Below are positions 40,454 to 49,401 of a stretch of 64,000 nt of DNA, in pieces (positions within the stretch are counted from its first letter, which is position 1; every line of letters starts with the position of its first letter). The translations under genes and the position numbers were made by a program. Location: NCBI RefSeq assembly GCF_023736115.1, contig NZ_JAKQZC010000004.1:372001-436000 (forward strand). The letters run 5' to 3'. The notes under the pieces are model-generated. The model was not told the DNA's origin. It ran no database searches and saw only the letters and a program-made list of their open reading frames with translations. This DNA comes from Salinicola avicenniae (GTDB lineage Bacteria; Pseudomonadota; Gammaproteobacteria; Pseudomonadales; Halomonadaceae).

Positions 40454-41308
40454 GTGGCGCGTCGTCAAAAGCGGGGGTTGCTCGGCCAGCTGGCCCGCTC
40501 CTCGCGTGTCGGTTTGATCTTTGTCGTCGTCGTCAGCGGGCTGTGGTACTGGCACGAAGGTGGCGTGCGCGATCGTATCAGCTGGATGGGCGTTCCCGAC
40601 TGGCAGTGGGATGACTTTCGCGGCTGGAACCGGGTGCTGCGCAACGACGGATTTCTGGTCGGATGGTCGGATTTGCGGGCCGAGCCGCTCTGGGTCGGCT
40701 ATAGCCTGCATCGGGTCGAGGATCCGCGCAGTCAGCCACGTCCTGACCGTTTCACTCAGGACTGGCGCAGCCTGTGGCCGATCACCAGCGAAGATTACAC
40801 CGGTAGCGGCTATGATCGCGGGCATCTGGCCCCGAACTACGCGATGTCCGTGGTCCACGGGCGCGAGGCCCAGCTCTCCAGCTTTCAGATGACCAATATC
40901 ACGCCGCAGCGTCCCAAGCTCAACCGACAGCTGTGGCAGCGGCTTGAGGAAGCGGTGATCGATGACTTTGTGCCGCGTTTCGGCGGCGTCTGGGTCATCG
41001 CCGGTCCGGTCTTCGACGACCAGTGGCTTCACCGTATCGGCTTCTCTCAGGTGCCGATCGCTTTCTACAAGATTTTGATCGTGCCCGGCGAGACACCGCG
41101 AGCACTAGCGTTTCTCATGCCGCAGGATGTATCCGGCAACGAGCCGCTCGATCGCTTTCTGGTGTCCATCGACGAGATCGAGGCGCGTACCGGCCTGGAT
41201 TTCTTCCCGCAGCTGCCGGCGGAGACTGAGCGCGAGCTGGAAAGGCGCGTCGACGCGTCGGGCTGGGGGCTCGAGGCGGTGTCGCGGCGGCCGGGGCGCT
41301 ATCAGTAA
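40454..41308 (+). CDS. Membrane-anchored DNA/RNA non-specific endonuclease (NucA/Nuc1 type)
   Basis: 284 residues. A hydrophobic N-terminal segment (about 17-36, SRVGLIFVVVVSGLWYW) anchors or exports the protein. The beta-beta-alpha-metal nuclease core contains YDRGHLAPNYAMS with catalytic His124, and NITPQRPKLNRQLWQRLE with the metal-binding Asn region. Start GTG at 40454 behind AGGGGGCGG. It is expected to act in the periplasm on DNA and RNA. It runs in tandem with the RAM-domain gene. Confidence 0.88.
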   Translation: MARRQKRGLLGQLARSSRVGLIFVVVVSGLWYWHEGGVRDRISWMGVPDWQWDDFRGWNRVLRNDGFLVGWSDLRAEPLWVGYSLHRVEDPRSQPRPDRFTQDWRSLWPITSEDYTGSGYDRGHLAPNYAMSVVHGREAQLSSFQMTNITPQRPKLNRQLWQRLEEAVIDDFVPRFGGVWVIAGPVFDDQWLHRIGFSQVPIAFYKILIVPGETPRALAFLMPQDVSGNEPLDRFLVSIDEIEARTGLDFFPQLPAETERELERRVDASGWGLEAVSRRPGRYQ

Positions 41309-41611
41309 GTGCGATAGGAAATCGGGCAAGGCGCTGCTTCCAGCGGCGTCTATCTCGACCGGCGGCTCTCCCGAAGGTATATGCCCCGTGTGAGCTTCCT
41401 CGCGTCGAAACGCGGCGAGCTATCTTGCAGGGCTATCTTGCCTCGCTATCTTGCAGGCGGGCAGAAGCGATCGACTGACGGCGGCCAGTGCTGGGCAGTG
41501 ATCGTTATGAAAAACACGGGATAGCCTGGGGAGCGGGGTGTTGGGGTTGCCGGTCGGCTGGGAAGAGATCGTTCGGATCGAGATCAAGCGTGCGGGATGT
41601 CACATGACACA
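41309..41611. repeat. Nuclease/tRNA-Leu intergenic region with 13-bp triple repeat
   Basis: 303 bp, no gene. GCTATCTTGC occurs three times with an exact 13-bp period at 41419-41457 (third bases after it AGG, CTC, AGG). It lies at the 3' side of both flanking transcripts. No clear T-run terminator for the tRNA-Leu genes was found. Confidence 0.85.
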
Positions 41612-41698
41612 TGGTGCCCAGGAGAGGACTTGAACCTCCACGTCCGTAAGGACACTAGCACCTGAAGCTAGCGCGTCTACCAATTCCGCCACCTGGGC
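41612..41698 (-). tRNA. tRNA-Leu (anticodon CAG), copy 3 in transcript order
   Basis: 87 nt with CCA encoded and a long class II variable arm. Acceptor stem GCCCAGG/CCTGGGC, anticodon loop TTCAGGT. Downstream-most of three tandem copies. Confidence 0.98.
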
Positions 41699-41721
41699 GT
41701 GTCATGAGCATCTCGAGAGGA

Positions 41722-41808
41722 TGGTGCCCGGAAGAGGACTTGAACCTCCACGTCCGTAAGGACACTAGCACCTGAAGCTAGCGCGTCTACCAATTCCGCC
41801 ATCCGGGC
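41722..41808 (-). tRNA. tRNA-Leu (anticodon CAG), copy 2
   Basis: 87 nt with CCA. Same body as its neighbours, but the acceptor is GCCCGGA/TCCGGGC, so both sides of the stem changed together. Confidence 0.98.
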
Positions 41809-41845
41809 TCTCTCTGGCACCTTGGCGCATCGAGCTGTGTGTCGA

Positions 41846-41932
41846 TGGTGCCCAGAAGAGGACTTGAACCTCCACGTCCGTAAGGACACTAGCACCTGAA
41901 GCTAGCGCGTCTACCAATTCCGCCATCTGGGC
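41846..41932 (-). tRNA. tRNA-Leu (anticodon CAG), copy 1
   Basis: 87 nt with CCA. Acceptor GCCCAGA/TCTGGGC. Nearest to the predicted promoter at 41946-41973. Confidence 0.98.
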
Positions 41933-41945
41933 CAAGGCGCGATGC

Positions 41946-41973
41946 ATAATACCGACTCTGCGGCTGAATGCAA
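41946..41973 (-). promoter_or_regulatory. Promoter of tRNA-Leu cluster
   Basis: On the minus strand TTGCAT, 16-bp spacer, TATTAT, followed 13 bp later by the first tRNA-Leu. Confidence 0.75.
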
Positions 41974-42130
41974 GCGTCTCTTTTATCTCGGCATATCCTG
42001 TTTTGATGTGGCGTCGTTGGTCGTCGAATCGGCGCGTCATGGCAGCGTGACGACGGGCTGCCGCGTGCATGCCGGCGAACGCTTTCGTCAATCTGCCGCG
42101 CCGAATCGATGGTTACCGTTCACGGCATGG

Positions 42131-42159
42131 TTGGGTCGCGCAGGCGTGACCGCTATACT
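42131..42159 (+). promoter_or_regulatory. Promoter of rnr
   Basis: TTGGGT, 17-bp spacer, TATACT; start expected near 42166, 74 nt before rnr. The rest of the 307-bp tRNA-Leu/rnr gap holds only the divergent tRNA promoter. Confidence 0.6.
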
Positions 42160-42239
42160 TGGCGCATGAATCCAAAAAGATTGAATGGCTCAGGCCGCCC
42201 GCCGCGTGATCCCCACCTCGACGCAAGGACGATAGTTTC

Positions 42240-44684
42240 ATGACTCAATGGACGTTGGACGACGATCCGCAGGCGGCGCGCGAAGCGCAGAAGTACGATA
42301 ACCCGGTCCCCAGTCGCGAGTACCTGCTGGCTCGGCTGGAAGCCTATGGCAAGCCGATTACCCACGAAAACATGAGCGCCATGCTGGGGCTCGAAGACGA
42401 GAACCAGCAGGAGGCGGTGCGCCGTCGCCTTGCCGCGATGGAGCGCGATGGCCAGATCCTGCGCGATCGCAAGGGTGCCTATGCGTTGATCGACAAGCTC
42501 GATCTGATCAAGGGGCGCGTGCAGGGGCACCGCGATGGTATGGGGTTCCTGATTCGCCACGATGGCGTCAAGCCGGACCTCGTGCTGCCGCCGCGTCAGA
42601 TGCGGCGTGTGTTCGACGGTGATGTGGTCCTGGCACGCGTCAGCGGCCGCGATCGCCGCGGCCGTGACGAGGCGACCATCGCCGAAGTCCTGGCACGCAA
42701 CACCCAGTCGCTGGTCGGTGTCTTCCGCCAGAACAGTGCCGAGTTTGCCGTCCTGATTCCGGAGAAGTCGCGGATCAGCCAGGAAGTGATCATTCCGCAC
42801 AGCGCCAGCCTGGGCGCCAAGGACGGGCAGATTGTCTCGGCGAAGATCACCCAGCAGCCGGAGACGCGTAAGCAACCCGTCGGTGAGGTGGTCGAGATTC
42901 TCGGCGAGCGGATGGACCCGGGCCTCGAGATCGATATCGCGATCCGGACGCATGACATTCCCGCCGAATTTCCGCCCGAGGTGAAGGCGCAGATCGACGG
43001 CATGTCGGATCAGGTGAAGGAAGAGGACAAGGTTGCTCGCATCGACCTGCGCGACACGCCGCTGGTCACCATCGACGGCGAGGATGCCAAGGATTTCGAT
43101 GATGCGGTCTGCGCCTGGAAGACCAAGTCCGGCAGCTGGAAGCTGATCGTCGCCATTGCCGACGTTTCGCACTATGTGAGAGGCGGCAGTGCGCTGGACG
43201 GTGAGGCCTACGTCCGCGGTAACTCGGTCTACTTCCCGGGCCAGGTCGTGCCGATGCTGCCCGAGCTGCTTTCCAACGGGCTCTGTTCGCTCAATCCCCA
43301 CGTCGATCGTCTGACGATGGTGTGCGAGATGAATATCTCTCAGAACGGCACCATCAGCCGCTACAAGTTCTATGAGGCGGTGATGCGCTCGCACGCGCGT
43401 CTGACGTACAACGATGTCGGCACGATCCTGCAGGCACCGGAGAGCGAGGAAGGGCAGGCGCTGCGCGAGCGCTACCGTGACCTGATTCCGTCGCTGGAGA
43501 ATCTGCACAGTCTCTACAAGGTGTTGCGCAAGGCGCGCGAGGCTCGCGGCGCGATCGACTTCGAAACCACCGAGACGCAGATCGTCTTCAATGACGAGCG
43601 CAAGATCGAGAAAATCGTGCCGCGCACCCGTAACGATGCGCACAAGCTGATCGAGGAGTGCATGCTGGCGGCCAACGTGGCCACGGCGCGCTTCCTCGAC
43701 AAGCACGACCTGCCGGCGCTCTATCGAATCCACGAAGCGCCGGCGGCGGAGCGTCTGGAAAACCTGCGTGTCTTCCTTGGCGAGCTGGGGCTGACGCTGG
43801 GTGGCGGCGACGAGCCGTCGCCGAAGGACTACCAGGCGCTGCGCGAAGTGATCAAGGATCGCCCGGACGCCGATATCATCCAGACAGTGATGTTGCGTTC
43901 GATGAGTCAGGCCGTCTATTCGCCACATAACGAAGGGCACTTCGGCCTGGCGTATCAGGCCTATGCTCACTTCACCTCGCCGATTCGTCGTTACCCCGAT
44001 CTGCTGGTACACCGGGCCATCCGCTCTGTGGTGCGCGGGCCGCGCCAGACGCAGACTGTGATGCGCGCCGAGGCGGCGCCGGTCGAGAAGCCTTCGACCT
44101 GGTGTCCTTACACCTTCGAGCAGATGCTGGAGCTGGGCGAACATTGCTCGATGACCGAGCGGCGGGCCGATGATGCCACCCGTGACGTGACCGACTGGCT
44201 CAAGTGCGAGTTTCTCTCCGACAAGGTGGGCGAGGTCTACGAAGGCACCATCGCGTCGGTCACACAGTTCGGTATCTTCGTGCGGCTCGACGAGGTTTAT
44301 GTCGAGGGGCTGGTGCATGTCACCTCGCTGCCATCCGACTACTACCACTATGAAGCCGAGAAGCATCGCCTCAAGGGCGAGCGTAGCGGTGTCGCCTATC
44401 GTCTCGGCGATGGGGTGACCGTTCGCGTGGCGAGGGTCGATCTCGATGACCGCAAGATCGATTTCGATCTTGCCGATGCCGCGCCGCGCCATCGACGCAC
44501 GCCGCGCAGCCGCAAGCCGGATACCGGCGCCGACGATGCGGCCGCCGCCAGCGGCGGTGAGTCGACATCGGCGCGCAAGCAGCGTCCCGGCAAGCGTGAG
44601 CGCCAACAGGGCGGAGAGACGAATGAAGGGGGCAGCGGGCAGCGCCGTTCGCGTCGTTCGCGTCAGCGCAAGGGCAAGCGCTGA
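42240..44684 (+). CDS. rnr: Ribonuclease R
   Basis: 814 residues, RNB-family 3'-5' exoribonuclease that degrades structured RNA. An N-terminal winged-helix (about 20-80, PSREYLLARLEAYGKPITHE) is followed by cold-shock-like domains (FLIRHDGVKPDLVLPPRQM) and the catalytic RNB domain with VTIDGEDAKDFDDAV (the Asp cluster). An S1 domain (GEVYEGTIASVTQFGIFVRL, about 660-740) and a Lys/Arg-rich tail that aids unwinding complete it. SD AAGGA. Its stop overlaps the rlmB start by 1 base. Confidence 0.97.
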   Translation: MTQWTLDDDPQAAREAQKYDNPVPSREYLLARLEAYGKPITHENMSAMLGLEDENQQEAVRRRLAAMERDGQILRDRKGAYALIDKLDLIKGRVQGHRDGMGFLIRHDGVKPDLVLPPRQMRRVFDGDVVLARVSGRDRRGRDEATIAEVLARNTQSLVGVFRQNSAEFAVLIPEKSRISQEVIIPHSASLGAKDGQIVSAKITQQPETRKQPVGEVVEILGERMDPGLEIDIAIRTHDIPAEFPPEVKAQIDGMSDQVKEEDKVARIDLRDTPLVTIDGEDAKDFDDAVCAWKTKSGSWKLIVAIADVSHYVRGGSALDGEAYVRGNSVYFPGQVVPMLPELLSNGLCSLNPHVDRLTMVCEMNISQNGTISRYKFYEAVMRSHARLTYNDVGTILQAPESEEGQALRERYRDLIPSLENLHSLYKVLRKAREARGAIDFETTETQIVFNDERKIEKIVPRTRNDAHKLIEECMLAANVATARFLDKHDLPALYRIHEAPAAERLENLRVFLGELGLTLGGGDEPSPKDYQALREVIKDRPDADIIQTVMLRSMSQAVYSPHNEGHFGLAYQAYAHFTSPIRRYPDLLVHRAIRSVVRGPRQTQTVMRAEAAPVEKPSTWCPYTFEQMLELGEHCSMTERRADDATRDVTDWLKCEFLSDKVGEVYEGTIASVTQFGIFVRLDEVYVEGLVHVTSLPSDYYHYEAEKHRLKGERSGVAYRLGDGVTVRVARVDLDDRKIDFDLADAAPRHRRTPRSRKPDTGADDAAAASGGESTSARKQRPGKRERQQGGETNEGGSGQRRSRRSRQRKGKR

Positions 44685-45508
44685 TGGCGCGCGGTGGCAA
44701 CCGTCCCTCGCGCCGTGGCGCCGCCGCGCCGCGTGAGACCATCGATACGCCGGCCGGGCTAGAGCCGATCTACGGTGTCCATGCGGTTCAGGCGCTGCTC
44801 GAGCGAGAGCGTGCGCCGCGAGAGCTCTGGATACAGCAGGGGCAGGCCGAGCAGCGTCTGAGCTCGCTGCTCGAGGCTGCGGTGGGTGCGGGAAGCGTAG
44901 TCAAGACGGTGCCGCGCGAGACGCTGGACGCGCTCTCTGGGCGGGCGGCCCACCAAGGGGTTGTCGGCTTCTGCGAGCCGCTGTTGCCGGAAAGCGAGAC
45001 CACGCTGTGGTGGCGGCTGGAGCAGTGGGGTGAGCCCGAGCCGCCGCTGCTGCTGATCCTCGATGGCGTCACCGACCCGCACAACCTCGGTGCCTGCCTG
45101 CGCAGTGCCGACGCCGCCGGCGCGCACGGCGTGATCGTACCCAAGGACAAGTCGGCGACGCTCAACGCGACCGTGCGCAAGGTTGCCTGCGGCGCAGCGG
45201 AGACGGTGCCGCTATTCCAGGTGACCAATCTGGCGCGCAGCATGGAGAAGTTGAAGCAGCTTGGCGTCTGGATCAGCGGCACCGCCGGTGAAGCCGAGAC
45301 GCTGGTCTACGATGCCGACTTCAATGGCCCTTGCGCGCTGGTCATGGGCGCCGAGGGCAAAGGGCTGCGCCGCCTGACTCGGGAAGCTTGCGACAGCCTG
45401 GTCAAGCTGCCGATGGCTGGCAGCGTCTCGAGTCTCAACGTCTCGGTGGCCGCGGGGATCTGTCTGTTCGAGGCCGTGCGTCAGCGCCGTCTTGCCCCGA
45501 CCGGTTGA
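44684..45508 (+). CDS. rlmB: 23S rRNA (guanosine-2251-2'-O)-methyltransferase
   Basis: 274 residues, SPOUT/TrmH family. The N-terminal substrate-binding domain begins IYGVHAVQALLERER. The C-terminal SPOUT knot has LILDGVTDPHNLGACLRSAD (motif 1), ALVMGAEGKGLRRL (motif 2) and LPMAGSVSSLNVSVAAGICLFE (motif 3). The first 25 residues are an Arg/Ala-rich extension. Overlaps rnr by one base, the common rnr-rlmB pairing. Confidence 0.96.
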   Translation: MARGGNRPSRRGAAAPRETIDTPAGLEPIYGVHAVQALLERERAPRELWIQQGQAEQRLSSLLEAAVGAGSVVKTVPRETLDALSGRAAHQGVVGFCEPLLPESETTLWWRLEQWGEPEPPLLLILDGVTDPHNLGACLRSADAAGAHGVIVPKDKSATLNATVRKVACGAAETVPLFQVTNLARSMEKLKQLGVWISGTAGEAETLVYDADFNGPCALVMGAEGKGLRRLTREACDSLVKLPMAGSVSSLNVSVAAGICLFEAVRQRRLAPTG

Positions 45509-45510
45509 GC

Positions 45511-45539
45511 TTGCACTGCCCCTTCTCGATCTCTACAAT
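45511..45539 (+). promoter_or_regulatory. Promoter of rpsF operon
   Basis: TTGCAC, 17-bp spacer, TACAAT. The start would be near 45546, leaving a leader of about 200 nt before rpsF. Confidence 0.75.
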
Positions 45540-45545
45540 TACGCG

Positions 45546-45745
45546 GTTCTGTGGGCAGGCTCTGCCGACAGAGCCGCGTTTTCCGTGCGTCCGGGGTTAT
45601 CCGGCGCGCAGGGAGACGTCCCGAGGTCCGACTATCCGGCACCGACCGTCGTGAAAGCGAGGTGGTGATCCGGTATCGACTCCTTGCTTCTCGTGGCCCG
45701 CATCAGTGACGCCGCGCAGAAGCTGCCAAACCGAAAGGAGCTAAC
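45546..45745 (+). promoter_or_regulatory. rpsF leader with CCG-loop hairpin (candidate S6:S18 site)
   Basis: GGCTCTG pairs with CAGAGCC around the loop CCGA (45558-45575), then GCGTTTTCCG. In many bacteria the S6:S18 complex binds its own rpsF leader through a conserved CCG motif mimicking its 16S rRNA site. The CCG loop is suggestive; the full published fold was not verified. Confidence 0.45.
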
Positions 45746-46156
45746 ATGCGTCATTACGAAATCGTGTTCATGGTCCACCCGGACCAGAGCGAGCAGGTTC
45801 CGGCCATGGTCGAGCGCTACACCAGCCTCGTTACCGAGAACGGCGGCACCGTGCATCGCCTCGAAGATTGGGGCCGCCGTCACCTGGCTTACCCGATCAA
45901 CAAGATCCACAAGGCTCACTACGTGCTGATGAACATCGAGTGCAGCGGCGAGACTCTCGACGAGATCGAGAACATCTTCCGCTTCAACGACGCCATCATC
46001 CGTAGCCTGATCGTGCGCAACAAAGAGGCCGTTACCGAAGCCTCGCCGATGATGAAGCCGGCCGAAGACAAAGGCCGTCGTCGTGACGACAAGTCCTCCG
46101 AGCGTGGCGATCGCGAGCGTTCCGAACGTTCCGAAGCAACGACCGAAGCTAACTGA
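45746..46156 (+). CDS. rpsF: 30S ribosomal protein S6
   Basis: 136 residues. [40 protein letters not shown] and [14 protein letters not shown] are bS6 hallmarks. The charged tail of about 35 residues after position 100 ([20 protein letters not shown]) is the region that RimK glutamylates in E. coli, though this tail is more Arg/Ser-rich. SD AAAGGAG. priB, which separates rpsF and rpsR in E. coli, is absent. Confidence 0.98.
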   Translation: MRHYEIVFMVHPDQSEQVPAMVERYTSLVTENGGTVHRLEDWGRRHLAYPINKIHKAHYVLMNIECSGETLDEIENIFRFNDAIIRSLIVRNKEAVTEASPMMKPAEDKGRRRDDKSSERGDRERSERSEATTEAN

Positions 46157-46184
46157 TTCGATTTCACGTTAAGGAGAGACTCTC

Positions 46185-46412
46185 ATGGCACGCTTTTTCC
46201 GTCGCCGCAAGTTCTGCCGCTTCACCGCCGAAGGCGTGAAGTACATCGATTACAAAGACATCGATACGCTGAAAGCCTACGTCACCGAAACCGGCAAGAT
46301 CGTCCCGAGCCGTATCACCGGTACTCAGGCGCGCTACCAGCGTCAGCTGTCTACCGCGATCAAGCGGGCGCGTTACCTGGCGCTGCTGCCGTACTCCGAC
46401 AGCCACCAGTAA
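46185..46412 (+). CDS. rpsR: 30S ribosomal protein S18
   Basis: 75 residues, exactly the usual length. [40 protein letters not shown] and [14 protein letters not shown] match bS18. It sits 28 bp after rpsF behind AAGGAGAG. S18 pairs with S6 on the 30S platform. Confidence 0.98.
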   Translation: MARFFRRRKFCRFTAEGVKYIDYKDIDTLKAYVTETGKIVPSRITGTQARYQRQLSTAIKRARYLALLPYSDSHQ

Positions 46413-46459
46413 GTCCGGGGCCGATAACTCCCGAATCACGGTAGAGACAGCGAGGCGTC

Positions 46460-47311
46460 ATGCTGGCACTGGCACGTTGGATCATGCGCGGAACGCCCCA
46501 GGCGGTAGCGGCGGCCGCACTGACAGCGCTGGTGCCCTGGCTGTTCTGGTTCAGCGCGGCCGTGGCCGGCCTGGTCACGCTGCGTCGCGGTCTGACCACG
46601 GCGACGCCGGTACTGCTCGCCGCCGCGCTGCCTGCCGGCTGGTGGTGGATGCAGGGCGATGCGGTACCGCTGGCAAGCATCCTGCTGGTGACGCTGATGG
46701 CCACGGTGTTGCGCGCGCGCATGCGTTGGCCGGAAGCCCTGATCGTCGGCAGCGTGGCCTGCATGGTGCTGGTCCAGCTGGGGGTCTTCGTGCCGCCCGG
46801 CGGTGCCGCGCCGCTGCTGGCCGAGCTGCGTAGCAGTTCCGGCGAGGTCGCCAGCATGCTGGATCAGCTGGCTGCCCAGGGGATCGACACCGAGCTGATG
46901 GCGACATTGGTGATCGGTGGCGTGACCGGGTTGATCGTGCTGCTGGCGGGTATCGCCTGTCTCGCGCTGGCGCGCAGCTGGCAGGCCGGTCTCTACAATC
47001 CCGGCGGCTTCCGCGACGAGTTTTACGCGCTGAAGCTCTCCCGCAAGCAGTTGCTGCTGCTGGTCGGGGTGACGGCACTGGGCATGGTGTTTGCCGTTCC
47101 CGCTGCCGGGTTGCTGGCCTGGGTGCCGCTGCTGATCGCCGGCGTGGCACTGGTTCACGGGTTTATCGGCTTGAAGGGTATGAGCGGGTTCTGGTTGGTC
47201 GGTTTCTATGCACTGCTGCTGACGACCTGGCCCACGATTTTGATTGTACTGCTGTTGGCGCTGGTGGATACCTTCGCGGATTTCCGCGCTCGCCTGACAC
47301 GCAGTGATTGA
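46460..47311 (+). CDS. Polytopic membrane protein between rpsR and rplI
   Basis: 283 residues with about eight hydrophobic helices, resembling the DUF2232/YybS-like protein found at the same place in Pseudomonas ribosomal operons. No catalytic motif seen. It is inserted between S18 and L9 with gaps of 47 and 16 bp, so it is probably translated from the ribosomal-protein mRNA. Function unknown; in Bacillus a YybS-type protein also lies near rpsF-rplI-dnaB. Confidence 0.8.
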   Translation: MLALARWIMRGTPQAVAAAALTALVPWLFWFSAAVAGLVTLRRGLTTATPVLLAAALPAGWWWMQGDAVPLASILLVTLMATVLRARMRWPEALIVGSVACMVLVQLGVFVPPGGAAPLLAELRSSSGEVASMLDQLAAQGIDTELMATLVIGGVTGLIVLLAGIACLALARSWQAGLYNPGGFRDEFYALKLSRKQLLLLVGVTALGMVFAVPAAGLLAWVPLLIAGVALVHGFIGLKGMSGFWLVGFYALLLTTWPTILIVLLLALVDTFADFRARLTRSD

Positions 47312-47327
47312 CGAGAGGTTCACGAGA

Positions 47328-47774
47328 ATGGAAGTCATTCTGCTCGATAAGATCGGCAAGCTGGGCGGTCTGGGTGACAAGGTCACCGTCAAGCCCGGTT
47401 ACGGTCGCAACTATCTGATGCCTTACGGCCTGGCCGTGCCGGCGTCCAAGGAAAACGTCGAAGCGTTCGAAGCACAGCGCGCCGAACTCGAAGCACAGGC
47501 TGCCGACCGCAAGGCGCAAGCCGAAGCGCGTGCTGCGCAGCTGGCCGAGATCGAGCTGTCGCTGGTCGCCAAGTCCGGCGACGAAGGCAAGCTGTTCGGC
47601 TCCATTGGTCCGCGCGATCTGGCGGAAGCCATGGCGCAGGCCGGCATCGACGTCGCCAAGAGCGAAGTTCGCATGCCGGAAGGCCCGATTCGCCAGACTG
47701 GCGAGTACGACATCGCGCTGCAGCTGCACGCCGAAGTCGAAGCCAGCGTGCGCGTTGTGGTCGTCGCCGAGTAA
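47328..47774 (+). CDS. rplI: 50S ribosomal protein L9
   Basis: 148 residues. The N-terminal RNA-binding domain [19 protein letters not shown] with [17 protein letters not shown] is joined by a long helix (about 40-75) to the C-terminal domain ending [15 protein letters not shown] at 47328 matches the family; an upstream in-frame start adds eight unconserved residues. Closed by a strong terminator. Confidence 0.98.
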   Translation: MEVILLDKIGKLGGLGDKVTVKPGYGRNYLMPYGLAVPASKENVEAFEAQRAELEAQAADRKAQAEARAAQLAEIELSLVAKSGDEGKLFGSIGPRDLAEAMAQAGIDVAKSEVRMPEGPIRQTGEYDIALQLHAEVEASVRVVVVAE

Positions 47775-47805
47775 TCGCGACAAGACACGCGGCAACGCCG
47801 AGTGC

Positions 47806-47840
47806 AAGGCACGCAGGGTTTACGCCCTGCGTGCCTTTTT
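47806..47840 (+). terminator. Intrinsic terminator after rplI
   Basis: A 13-bp stem (AAGGCACGCAGGG with its complement), loop TTTACG, then a T-run. Confidence 0.95.
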
Positions 47841-47895
47841 CATGACCGCCGTTTCGTTGAGCCCGTGTCGCTGGCGTCTGGCGACGGGTTCGGCG

Positions 47896-47925
47896 TGGTC
47901 AGTCTCGTGTCTGACTGCGTAGAAT
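47896..47925 (+). promoter_or_regulatory. Promoter of dnaB
   Basis: TGGTCA, 18-bp spacer, TAGAAT, 50 bp before the dnaB ATG. The -35 is a moderate match. Confidence 0.42.
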
Positions 47926-47975
47926 AAGCGCCGAGAAGCGGCGCACCGAAGCGCCAGCGAAGGGTAACGTCAGGT

Positions 47976-49361
47976 ATGAACGAACGCGTCGATAACGATC
48001 AGGAAACCGCCCAGCTCAAGCTGCCGCCGCACTCGCTGGAAGCGGAGCAGTCGGTGCTGGGCGGGCTGATGCTCGACAACTCCAGCTGGGATACCGTTTC
48101 CGAACGGCTGGTAGCGGATGACTTCTATCGTCACGAGCACCGGCTCGCCTTCAATGCGATGGCGGAACTGGCCGAGGCGGCGCATCCGCTCGACGTGGTC
48201 ACGCTGTCGGAGGCGCTGGAGCGCCGCGACCAGCTGGAGAGCGTCGGTGGGCTGGCCTATCTCGCCGAACTGGCGCGTAACACGCCGTCGGCGAGCAATA
48301 TCCGCGCCTACGCCGATATCGTCCGCGAGCGAGCGACCCTGCGCAAGCTGATCCAAGCGTCGCGGCAGATCGCCGACAGCGCCTATTCGCCGGAAGGGCG
48401 CCCCTCCGACGAACTGGTCAACGAGGCCGAGCGGCTGGTGTTCCAGATCAGCGAGTCGCGGCCCAAGTTCGGCGGTCCCCAGGGGATGAGCCAGCTGCTG
48501 ACCAAGGCGGTCGATCGCATCGACGAGCTCTTCAACATGAAGGGCGAGATGACCGGTATCTCCACCGGCTTTCGTGATCTCGACGAGATGACGTCCGGCC
48601 TGCAGCCCTCGGATCTGGTGATCATCGCGGGTCGTCCCTCGATGGGTAAGACCACCTTCGCCATGAACCTGGTGGAGCACGCGGTGGTCTCCAACGACAA
48701 GCCGGTCATTGTCTTCTCGATGGAGATGCCGGCGGAGTCGCTGATGCTGCGTATGCTCTCCTCGCTGGGGCGCATCGACCAGACGCGGGTGCGAACCGGC
48801 CAGCTGGAGGACGAGGATTGGCCACGGCTGACGTCGGCGGTCAATCTGCTCAAGGACCGCCAGCTGTTCATCGACGACACGCCCGCCCTGTCGCCCAACG
48901 AGCTGCGTTCGCGTGTGCGGCGTATCGCCCGTGAGCACGGCAATATCGGCCTGGTGATGATCGACTATCTACAGCTGATGCAGGTGCCGGGGCTGTCCGA
49001 AAACCGAACTGCCGAGATCTCGGAGATCTCCCGTTCGCTCAAGGGGGTGGCCAAGGAGTTCGGCTGCCCGGTGGTGTCGCTGTCGCAGCTCAACCGCTCG
49101 TTGGAGCAACGCCCGAACAAGCGCCCGGTGATGTCGGACCTGCGTGAATCGGGGGCCATCGAGCAGGATGCCGACGTTATCGCCTTCGTCTATCGTGACG
49201 AGGTCTACAATACGGACAACCCCGACAACAAGGGGCTGGCCGAACTGATCATCGGCAAGCAGCGTAACGGCCCGATCGGCACGGTGCACATGGCCTTCAT
49301 CGGCAAGTACACCCGCTTCGAGGATCTGGCGCCGGACAGCTACGGCCAGCACTACGAATGA
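47976..49361 (+). CDS. dnaB: Replicative DNA helicase DnaB
   Basis: 461 residues. The N-terminal primase-interacting domain starts LKLPPHSLEAEQSVLGGLML. The RecA-like C-terminal motor has Walker A GRPSMGKTTFAMNLVEHA (about 219-236), Walker B LVMIDYLQLMQ, and SQLNRSLEQRPNKRPVMSDL. Hexameric 5'-3' helicase of the fork, partner of the DnaG encoded at 13 kb. The usual rplI-dnaB order is preserved. No intein is present. Confidence 0.97.
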   Translation: MNERVDNDQETAQLKLPPHSLEAEQSVLGGLMLDNSSWDTVSERLVADDFYRHEHRLAFNAMAELAEAAHPLDVVTLSEALERRDQLESVGGLAYLAELARNTPSASNIRAYADIVRERATLRKLIQASRQIADSAYSPEGRPSDELVNEAERLVFQISESRPKFGGPQGMSQLLTKAVDRIDELFNMKGEMTGISTGFRDLDEMTSGLQPSDLVIIAGRPSMGKTTFAMNLVEHAVVSNDKPVIVFSMEMPAESLMLRMLSSLGRIDQTRVRTGQLEDEDWPRLTSAVNLLKDRQLFIDDTPALSPNELRSRVRRIAREHGNIGLVMIDYLQLMQVPGLSENRTAEISEISRSLKGVAKEFGCPVVSLSQLNRSLEQRPNKRPVMSDLRESGAIEQDADVIAFVYRDEVYNTDNPDNKGLAELIIGKQRNGPIGTVHMAFIGKYTRFEDLAPDSYGQHYE

Positions 49362-49401
49362 CGTTCGCTGCGGCGGGCACGTAATCCCAAGGAGTTGAGT
49401 T

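Noticed and set aside
41612-41932. Three near-identical 87-bp blocks as a mobile or satellite repeat
   Set aside because: They fold as class II tRNA-Leu genes.
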